Assembly: GCA_013361595.1 (NCBI GenBank)
Contig: JABFXT010000431.1
Span: forward strand, 1-6,801
Length of the DNA stretch: 6,801 nt
Direction: 5' to 3'
Source of the DNA: Nocardia sp.
GTDB taxonomy: Bacteria; Actinomycetota; Actinomycetes; Mycobacteriales; Mycobacteriaceae
The notes beneath the pieces were generated by a model that was given only the letters and a program-made list of their open reading frames with translations, had not been told where the DNA came from and made no database searches. Shown here piece after piece: positions 1 through 6,161 of the stretch. Each line of letters begins with the position of its first letter. The first letter of the stretch is position 1. A program made the position numbers and the translations under genes.

Positions 1-51
1 GGGCTTCGCACGCTGTTCACGTGCCGGTTCGCCCGCAATTGGGGCCCTCTC

Positions 52-89
52 TTGCCAGAATTCCGAAACTGGTGGATTCTATTGCCAGA
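52..89 (+). promoter_or_regulatory. Upstream region of the MpaB-like gene with an 8-bp direct repeat
   Basis: The octamer TTGCCAGA occurs at 52-59 and again at 82-89, exactly 30 bp apart (about three helical turns). Between the copies lies CTGG (69-72), so CCAG/CTGG/CCAG elements alternate. The first copy contains TTGCCA, which resembles a -35 hexamer. GATTCT, 17 bases further on, is only a weak -10 match. The block may be the promoter or operator of the gene starting at 131. The rest of 1-130 shows no gene I can support. Confidence 0.25.
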
Positions 90-119
90 TGGTTTCGGGG
101 CTCGACGCGGAGCCGGACC

Positions 120-124
120 GGAGG
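120..124 (+). promoter_or_regulatory. Shine-Dalgarno GGAGG deciding the start at 131
   Basis: GGAGG ends six bases before the ATG at 131. The alternative in-frame ATG at 89 has no comparable purine-rich stretch in front, so the shorter 312-residue product is preferred. Confidence 0.7.
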
Positions 125-130
125 TTTGGG

Positions 131-1069
131 ATGGCTGTGGATACGGGATACTTCTCCGACGATTCGATGATCCGGCGGGTCATGCGCAAACGCGCCGTCG
201 GACTCACCTACGGGCTGCGGGCGCTGGTGATCGGCGCGGTCAACCCGCTGCTCTATGTCGGCACCGCCGAATCGACCCAGCACCGGGATACGCCCTACAC
301 CCGGCTCGCGCTCACCGGGAACCTCTTCGAGGCCGTGTTCTTCGGAACCCGGGCGGAGGCCGACCGGGCGCTCGAATTCACCGGGCGCAAGCATGCGCAG
401 GTGCAGGGCCGGCTACCGGAGGATGCGGGGGCGCGCCACCCGGCGGGGTCGGCGTATTCCGCCTACGACCCGCACCTGAGCTTCATGACCATGGCGTTCA
501 CCTTCGAATCGGCCGAGGTCATGTACGACCTGCTGGTCCGGCGGCTCAGCGATTCCGAACGTGAGGATCTCTACCAGGACTATGTGCGCTGGGGTGAGCT
601 GTTCGGGATGCCGCGATCGGCCGCGCCGGGGGATTACCGCGCGTTCCGGACGTATTTCGACAGCTACCTGGCCTCCGACGAACTCTTTCTGACCGATGAG
701 GCGCGCAAGGTCGGCAACTACCTGTGCGGGCACGAGGTGCCCTATCCGCAGCGCGCACCGGGGCGGCAGGTGAGTTCGGCGTACTACCTGCTGGTACAGG
801 GCAGTCTGCCGGGCCGGATCCGCGAGATGTACGGGATCGAGTGGAAACGTTGCGACGCGGTCGCCTATCGAGGGCTGGCGCAATCGGTGCGCAATGCGCA
901 CAGCGTGCCGTCGGTACTGGTGCCGCGACCGGTGAAAACGGCGCTCAACGGGCCGAGCGCGCCGATGTACCGGCTGATCACGAAGCAGGAGCAGCGATTG
1001 GCGCGGGACGGGAAGCGCAGTATGCCCGGAATCGATCCGCGTACCTGGGCGGAGCGCAATTCGGCTTGA
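131..1069 (+). CDS. Oxygenase MpaB family protein (DUF2236)
   Basis: This 312-residue protein matches the DUF2236/MpaB family, named after a fungal mycophenolic acid pathway oxygenase and related to the haem-dependent rubber oxygenase Lcp. Family-like blocks are visible in order: a hydrophobic segment around residues 29-43, TPYTRL (54-59), FFGTRAEA (70-77), the R-x-H-x-x-V-x-G block RKHAQVQG (86-93), and YSAYDPHL (109-116) followed by a helix. Where most relatives I recall have W-V-H after this Asp-Pro, this protein has F-M-T (118-120), so the usual haem-ligand His may be absent. The ATG at 131 is chosen over an in-frame ATG at 89 because GGAGG (120-124) lies six bases before it. No signal peptide is evident. 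trpS follows after 21 bases, so the two may be co-transcribed, with no obvious functional link. The substrate is unknown; many actinomycete members are simply called hypothetical. Confidence 0.85.
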   Translation: MAVDTGYFSDDSMIRRVMRKRAVGLTYGLRALVIGAVNPLLYVGTAESTQHRDTPYTRLALTGNLFEAVFFGTRAEADRALEFTGRKHAQVQGRLPEDAGARHPAGSAYSAYDPHLSFMTMAFTFESAEVMYDLLVRRLSDSEREDLYQDYVRWGELFGMPRSAAPGDYRAFRTYFDSYLASDELFLTDEARKVGNYLCGHEVPYPQRAPGRQVSSAYYLLVQGSLPGRIREMYGIEWKRCDAVAYRGLAQSVRNAHSVPSVLVPRPVKTALNGPSAPMYRLITKQEQRLARDGKRSMPGIDPRTWAERNSA

Positions 1070-2125
<1,056 letters not shown>

Positions 2126-2169
2126 TACCGGTCCGCAAGCCGTGCGCGTGGCGATGAGGGGCGCGAACT

Positions 2170-3198
2170 GTGCAGGTGATCGACAACGGCAAGGCCGCCG
2201 TCAAGCGTGTGATCGGAAACCGGCCGTGGCTCGACCATCTGGTGCGCGCGGCCGGCAGATATCAGAATCAGCGCGGCGACTACTACGCGGCGGGCATCAC
2301 GTATTTCACCGTACTGTCGCTGTTTCCGCTGTTGATGATCGCGTTCGCCATCGCGGGTTTCGTGCTCGCGGGCAACGCCGAACTGCTGGGTGAACTGCAG
2401 GAGAAGGTCGTCGAGAACATCCCGGGTGAGATGGGTGACCAGCTCAACGATCTGATCGACCAGGCGGTGCGTTCCCGCGGAACGGTGGGTGTGCTGGGTC
2501 TGCTCACCGGGCTGTATTCGGGCCTGGGCTGGATGGCGAACCTGCGCAAGGCATTGACCGAACAGTGGGAGCAGCCCTCGGACGACGAGAACTGGTTCCG
2601 CACCAAACTCTCGGATCTGGGTGCGCTGTTCGGCCTTTTCCTGGCCCTGGTGGTGTCGCTGGGGTTGTCGGCGCTGGCATCGAGCCGGCTGGGAGTGCAG
2701 TTGCTGGAGCTGATCGGCCTCGACGAGATGCCCGGGGTGCGGTGGCTGTTGTGGCTGCTGTCCACGGTGCTCGCCATGGTGGCCTCGTGGGCGCTGTTCG
2801 CCTGGATCATCGCCCGCCTGCCACGCGAACCGGTCACCCTGCGCAGCGCCCTGAAGGCTGCCGCCCTGGCGGCGGTGGGGTTCGAGGTGTTCAAGAATAT
2901 CGCCGGAATCTATATGCGGTCGGTGCTGAGCAGCCCGGCCGGTGCCGCCTTCGGTTCGATCATCGGCATCATGGTGTTCAGTTACGTGGTCTATCGGATC
3001 ATCCTGTTCGCCACCGCCTGGGCGGCTACCGCCCGGGAGAACGAACAACTGGCCTCGGTGCCGGTGCCCGGGCCCGCGATGATCCGGCCGCGGATGGAGA
3101 GTGGGCGACCGGGGGTGTTCGGTGGTGCCGCGCTGTTCGGTGCGGGGGCACTGGCCACGCTGGGGGTGGCCCGGATGCGCCGCCGGCGGCGCGGCTGA
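2170..3198 (+). CDS. yhjD: YhjD/YihY (BrkB-like) inner-membrane protein
   Basis: This 342-residue protein belongs to the YihY/BrkB family of multi-pass membrane proteins. The family hallmark is at residues 39-58, the YYAAGITYFTVLSLFPLLM region, where the first membrane helix begins. Further hydrophobic segments lie at roughly 105-123, 147-168, 190-212, 225-245 and 255-278. A seventh, near 315-333, ends in five arginines (337-341) and lies outside the usual family core. The molecular function is unsettled; E. coli YhjD has been linked genetically to lipopolysaccharide transport, which does not transfer directly to an actinomycete. The GTG start at 2170 is supported by GAGGGG at 2156-2161, eight bases upstream. 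A second in-frame GTG at 2176 is possible. It lies 44 bases after trpS and may share its transcript. Confidence 0.93.
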   Translation: MQVIDNGKAAVKRVIGNRPWLDHLVRAAGRYQNQRGDYYAAGITYFTVLSLFPLLMIAFAIAGFVLAGNAELLGELQEKVVENIPGEMGDQLNDLIDQAVRSRGTVGVLGLLTGLYSGLGWMANLRKALTEQWEQPSDDENWFRTKLSDLGALFGLFLALVVSLGLSALASSRLGVQLLELIGLDEMPGVRWLLWLLSTVLAMVASWALFAWIIARLPREPVTLRSALKAAALAAVGFEVFKNIAGIYMRSVLSSPAGAAFGSIIGIMVFSYVVYRIILFATAWAATARENEQLASVPVPGPAMIRPRMESGRPGVFGGAALFGAGALATLGVARMRRRRRG

Positions 3199-3386
3199 AG
3201 ACAGTCGCGCCGCCGGTATCTCCCGGCACCGAACCCGGCCGGTCACGATCTGTTCGGCGATATTTCATTTCGGGTCGCGGAATCCGACGGTGGCCGACCG
3301 GTAAGTAGCACAGGAGAATACGGCGACGCCGGACAAGCGAATTCGGGTGACCGATGGGCGGCGCGACCGTAACGACCGAAACGCGG

Positions 3387-3398
3387 GTACCTAGGTAC
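3387..3398. promoter_or_regulatory. Perfect 12-bp palindrome, candidate operator
   Basis: GTACCTAGGTAC is identical on both strands, as expected for a site bound by a symmetric dimeric repressor such as a TetR- or MarR-type protein. It lies about 170 bp upstream of the small ORF at 3559 and about 190 bp downstream of yhjD. No regulator gene is present in the window, so the binding protein and any role are inferred only. Confidence 0.35.
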
Positions 3399-3406
3399 TT
3401 CGGGGG

Positions 3407-3456
3407 CGGATACTTACGTGCACCGGATGCGGATATTTCGCTTCGGATGACGGATG
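3407..3456. repeat. Cluster of five CGGAT pentamers
   Basis: CGGAT occurs at 3407-3411, 3424-3428, 3430-3434, 3444-3448 and 3451-3455. The last four form two pairs (CGGATGCGGATA and CGGATGACGGATG) whose first members are exactly 20 bp apart, about two helical turns. Same-face spacing in an intergenic region is typical of an activator- or repressor-binding array. CGGAT is not rare in GC-rich DNA, so a chance cluster remains possible. Confidence 0.35.
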
Positions 3457-3501
3457 TTCCGGCCTGATGCTTGTCCTATCTTTCGATTCGAGGCAGCCCT
3501 T

Positions 3502-3518
3502 CCCGGAAAATTGCCGGG
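3502..3518. repeat. Inverted repeat CCCGG-N7-CCGGG
   Basis: The arms CCCGG (3502-3506) and CCGGG (3514-3518) flank an AT-rich seven-base loop. In RNA they would form a short hairpin in the 5' leader, about 40 bases before the small ORF. No T-run follows, so it is not a classical terminator. It could equally be a DNA-level protein-binding site, or nothing. Confidence 0.25.
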
Positions 3519-3546
3519 GCGCAGGCATTTTGATTGCTGCCGAGTA

Positions 3547-3554
3547 GAGGAGGG
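3547..3554 (+). promoter_or_regulatory. Strong Shine-Dalgarno GAGGAGGG
   Basis: This is the best match to the 16S rRNA 3' end in the window. It sits five bases (counted from AGGAGG) before GTG 3559, the start of a 29-codon ORF. It is not usable by the exporter frame, which has no start codon at a suitable distance. It is the main reason to take the small ORF, or a frameshifted exporter start, seriously. Confidence 0.55.
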
Positions 3555-3558
3555 CCCG

Positions 3559-3648
3559 GTGGGTTCCGAAGCGCCGACCCGGCATCCCGCGCTCGAAGTG
3601 GTGCGTCCGGCGGATTCGAGACGGGTCGTCCGTTGGCCGTCGCGCTAG
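3559..3648 (+). CDS. Possible 29-residue leader/precursor peptide (or displaced exporter N-terminus)
   Basis: The GTG at 3559, with its near-ideal Shine-Dalgarno, opens a 29-codon frame ending at TAG 3646-3648. The peptide is Arg- and Pro-rich: it begins V/M-G-S-E-A-P-T-R-H-P and ends R-V-V-R-W-P-S-R. It has no hydrophobic segment and no Cys. By my count 21 of 29 third positions are G or C, slightly better than the exporter frame over the same bases. Its end overlaps the proposed exporter start at 3633. Three readings remain open. It may be a leader ORF coupling translation to the exporter. It may be a small substrate peptide for the ATP-grasp ligase. Or it may be the true exporter N-terminus, split off by a one-base indel or sequencing error. 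I recognise no known precursor family and see no slippery heptamer for programmed frameshifting. Confidence 0.35.
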   Translation: MGSEAPTRHPALEVVRPADSRRVVRWPSR

Positions 3649-4874
3649 CCGGCAAGCGGAAACCGCCCGCGTTTCCGGCGGAAGTGTGGATTGTTTCGAT
3701 CACCACCTTTCTGAGCAGGTCGGTCGGCTTTCTGGCCCTCTTCTCCACGGTTTTCTACAAATCCATGGGACTGAGCCCCTCGGTGCTGACCCTGGCGTTG
3801 TTCGCGGGTGGTTTCGCCGGTGTCCTGGGATCGGTCGCCCGCGGCTGGTTCGCTACCCGGTTCGGCTCGACCGATGTGCTGATCGCCGGTTCCGTGCTCA
3901 ATGTGCCGCTGCTGTACCTGCTCGGAGTCTCCGCGACGGATCCGGTACCCGCGATCGTGCTGGCGTCGCTGAGTGTGGCGGTGACACAGTCGTTCTCGGG
4001 CCCGGCGGCGGCGCTGGTCACCGGCTCGGCCTACGAGGGCAACACCGTCACGGTGATCGCCTTCCATCGGATCTTCCTCAGCAGCGGGGTCACGATTGCT
4101 CCGATCATGGTCACCGCAGTGGGGGAGAACGATTTCTCCCTGCTCTTCTCGCTGTCCGCACTCGGGTCCATGGGCACCGCCGCGTTCCTGTTCACCGAAC
4201 GCTCCAGACTCCGGGCCGCCGAGGCCCTGGCGGCGGCCCGGGCGCGCAAATCCGCCGCACCGGACCTCGTATCCGACAGCGGCGCGGCGGGCCCGCACCA
4301 CACCTCCCGGACCTCGCGGTTGTGGGCGGTGGTCGTGGTCTTCGGGACGGCGATGGCGGTGTACGCGCAGAGTATGAGCGGAATTCCCCTCTCGGTCGAG
4401 AAAATATCCGGAGGGGATCGGCTCTACAGCGTATTACTCGTCGTCAATTCGCTCTTCATCATCTTCTTCGAATTGCCGATCAGCACGCTGACAGCGAAGC
4501 TGAAATGGAATTACGCGCTCGGGCTGGGAATCTTCGTCACCGGGCTGGGGCTCGCTGTCTGCGGCGCGGGGTCCGGATGGGCCGTATGCATTACCGGATT
4601 CGTGCTCTTCTCACTGGGCGAGGCCATCTTCATTCCGCAGGCGAGCGCTTCGATCGCCGATATCTCCACGCCCGCGGAGAACCCCAGATATCAGGGTTAT
4701 CTCTCGGCCGCACAGTCCCTCGGTTTCGCCGTGGGCCCGGGTCTCGGAGCGTTCGGAGCGCTGCACGACAGCGCGCTGTACTGGACGCTCGTCATCCAGA
4801 TCTCGTTCGCCGCGGCTGCGGTGGCGGTAGTCGCAGGAATGTCCAAGGACAGGAGTTCGGTTCGTGTCGGATAA
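3633..4874 (+). CDS. MFS transporter, probable small-molecule/peptide exporter
   Basis: A 12-helix major facilitator superfamily protein of about 413 residues, the usual size. Helix 1 begins near residue 19. The loop between helices 2 and 3 carries a motif A-like R-G-W-F-A-T-R-F-G (70-78). Helix 5 has HRIFLSSG (145-152) followed by A-P-I-M, resembling motif C of drug:proton antiporters. A charged cytoplasmic loop at about 188-229 separates the two six-helix halves. The overlapping ATP-grasp gene suggests it exports that enzyme's product, as BacE is proposed to export bacilysin; this is inference. The start is uncertain. TTG 3633 overlaps the small ORF and could be coupled to it, GTG 3684 directly precedes helix 1, and TTG 3534 would give 446 residues but an uncoding-like N-terminus. 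A rare TTA codon lies at 4434-4436 and an ATA nearby. A sugar or drug transporter of another subfamily is possible. Confidence 0.88.
   Translation: MAVALAGKRKPPAFPAEVWIVSITTFLSRSVGFLALFSTVFYKSMGLSPSVLTLALFAGGFAGVLGSVARGWFATRFGSTDVLIAGSVLNVPLLYLLGVSATDPVPAIVLASLSVAVTQSFSGPAAALVTGSAYEGNTVTVIAFHRIFLSSGVTIAPIMVTAVGENDFSLLFSLSALGSMGTAAFLFTERSRLRAAEALAAARARKSAAPDLVSDSGAAGPHHTSRTSRLWAVVVVFGTAMAVYAQSMSGIPLSVEKISGGDRLYSVLLVVNSLFIIFFELPISTLTAKLKWNYALGLGIFVTGLGLAVCGAGSGWAVCITGFVLFSLGEAIFIPQASASIADISTPAENPRYQGYLSAAQSLGFAVGPGLGAFGALHDSALYWTLVIQISFAAAAVAVVAGMSKDRSSVRVG
4851..4855 (+). promoter_or_regulatory. Shine-Dalgarno AGGAG inside the exporter gene, deciding the ligase start
   Basis: AGGAG ends eight bases before GTG 4864 and lies within the last codons of the exporter. 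With the 11-base overlap of the two reading frames it points to coupled translation of exporter and ligase. Confidence 0.65.
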
Positions 4875-6135
4875 TTCGGTATTGATCGTCGACCCGGTGA
4901 GTTCGGGAAGGCTGTATCCACAGGTGCTCGCACAGTACGGGATCGACGCCGTGCTCCTCGACACCGAGCACGCACTGGTCTCGGACTTCCGCCGGCTGCC
5001 GACCCCGGGCGCCGTCGACTTCGCCGCCGATCTCGGGAACTCCTATGAACTGCTGCTGAAGATGTGCGTGGAGCGGTCGGTGAAATATGTCGTCGCCGGG
5101 TCCGAGCCGGGTGTCGAACTGGCCGAGCGTCTGCGCGCCGATATCCCGGATTGCCCCACCGGTGAGACGGATCTACCGATGCGAAGATGGGACAAGCAGT
5201 ACATGTTCGAGGCCCTGGCCGCGGCCGGCGTGCCGACGCTGACCACCCGGGCAGTCCCGGCGGGCCACGACGAGCTACCGGCGGAAGCGGTTACGGAACT
5301 GCGCGCCGGGCGGAAACTGGTGGTCAAACCGGCCCGTGGCGCGGCCTCAGTCGGGGTCCGGTTGGTGGCGACCCCCGCCGAGCTGTCCGGCGCGGTGGCC
5401 GCGATCACCGATAGCGCGGGGCTTTTCGGCGGGGCCTCGGCGGCGCTGATCCAGGAGATGTATCCCGCGCCGCGGGTGGAGTACGCGGTGGATACCTTCT
5501 CCACTCCCGCGGGGCACGAACTCGTCTGCGTCAGTGTGTACGACAAATGGATCTCGGAGTCGGGCGATTTCGTCTACGACCGCGGCCGGTGGCTCGGCCA
5601 CGACGACCCGATCGTCGGGGAACTCGCCGTTTACGCGCGGCAGGTACTCGACGCCCTGGGAGTACGGGTCGGACCGGCGCATATGGAGATCATGTCCGGG
5701 CCGCTGGGACCGCGGTTGATCGATTTCGGTGCGCGAGCCCACGGAATCGGTCATCCACAGCACACCCGGGAGCTGACCGGGAGCTCGCAGATCCACCGCG
5801 AATGCGAGTACATCGCCGAGATCTTCGGAGTGCGGGGTCCCGCCCGGGCGCGCGGTACCGGATACTCGCTGGCCCGGCACGGTGCGCTGGTGCTGCTCAG
5901 TGTCGATCGGCAGGCCCGGTATCTGGGTGGAGCCGAAACGGAACTGGCGGAACTGCCCGGTGTGCGGGAGGTCCGGATCGCGGCCGTGCCGGGCCGGACC
6001 TACCCGCCGACCGCGTCCATGATGGATTCGGTGGCGCTGGGCCTGGTGTTCGTCGTCGCGGACAGCGGCGACGAACTGGACTTCCGCTGCGCCGAGGTCC
6101 GCAAGCGGGCCGGTGACTTCTTCGCGCCGGAATGA
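4864..6135 (+). CDS. ATP-grasp carboxylate-amine ligase, BacD (L-amino acid ligase)-like
   Basis: A 423-residue ATP-grasp enzyme; the family joins a carboxylate to an amine through an acyl-phosphate. An N-terminal Rossmann-like part begins SVLIVDP (5-11). Next come the linker R-W-D-K (108-111) with an E-A-L-A-A-A-G-V-P helix, the ATP-binding KLVVKPARG (151-159) with K155 and Gly-rich loop 159-164, and IQEM (196-199). E206 follows in V-E-Y-A-V-D, then HMEIM (273-277) and LIDFGARAHG (285-294). E275 and D287 are the likely Mg ligands and R291 the phosphate-contacting Arg. The H-x-E-I...I-D/E-x-x-A-R pattern resembles bacilysin synthetase BacD more than biotin carboxylase or D-Ala ligase. The C-terminal 130 residues would form the lid found in that group. 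GTG 4864 has AGGAG eight bases upstream and overlaps the exporter stop. Substrates cannot be read from sequence: a dipeptide, an amide or modification of a peptide are all possible. Confidence 0.9.
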   Translation: MSDNSVLIVDPVSSGRLYPQVLAQYGIDAVLLDTEHALVSDFRRLPTPGAVDFAADLGNSYELLLKMCVERSVKYVVAGSEPGVELAERLRADIPDCPTGETDLPMRRWDKQYMFEALAAAGVPTLTTRAVPAGHDELPAEAVTELRAGRKLVVKPARGAASVGVRLVATPAELSGAVAAITDSAGLFGGASAALIQEMYPAPRVEYAVDTFSTPAGHELVCVSVYDKWISESGDFVYDRGRWLGHDDPIVGELAVYARQVLDALGVRVGPAHMEIMSGPLGPRLIDFGARAHGIGHPQHTRELTGSSQIHRECEYIAEIFGVRGPARARGTGYSLARHGALVLLSVDRQARYLGGAETELAELPGVREVRIAAVPGRTYPPTASMMDSVALGLVFVVADSGDELDFRCAEVRKRAGDFFAPE

Positions 6136-6161
6136 TCCGAAGGGCGCCCGGCGCGAACCGG

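Larger units (their letters stand above)
3199..3558. other. 360-base intergenic region between yhjD and the exporter/ligase locus
   Basis: I see no convincing gene here on either strand. An in-frame ATG at 3454 could extend the small ORF at 3559 upstream to 64 codons, but it lacks a ribosome-binding site. The stretch is less GC-rich than its neighbours, especially at 3400-3540, as expected for regulatory DNA. It contains a perfect 12-bp palindrome, five CGGAT copies and an inverted repeat, listed separately. A minor hairpin, CGGC-GAC-GCCG, is at 3321-3331. A 7-bp inverted repeat, GTAAGTA (3301-3307) with TACTTAC (3411-3417), may be chance. TATCTT at 3477-3482 could be a -10 box, but no good -35 stands in front. 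No hairpin followed by a T-run was found after yhjD. Confidence 0.7.

Noticed and set aside
3235..3242. CCGGCCGG palindrome after yhjD as operator or terminator
   Set aside because: Such GC-only palindromes are expected by chance in this composition. It has no loop and no T-run.
3534..3632. Exporter N-terminal extension from TTG 3534
   Set aside because: There is no ribosome-binding site before 3534, codon use is poorer than in the small ORF frame, and the extension would span the strong Shine-Dalgarno of GTG 3559.
3686..4885. 399-codon + strand frame overlapping the exporter
   Set aside because: It is an Arg/Gly-rich translation in the +1-shifted frame of the exporter, with no recognisable domain.
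6136..6161. Terminator between the convergent ligase and carboxypeptidase genes
   Set aside because: Only 26 bases are available. GGGCGCCC (6142-6149) is a palindrome without a loop, and no T-run follows on either strand.
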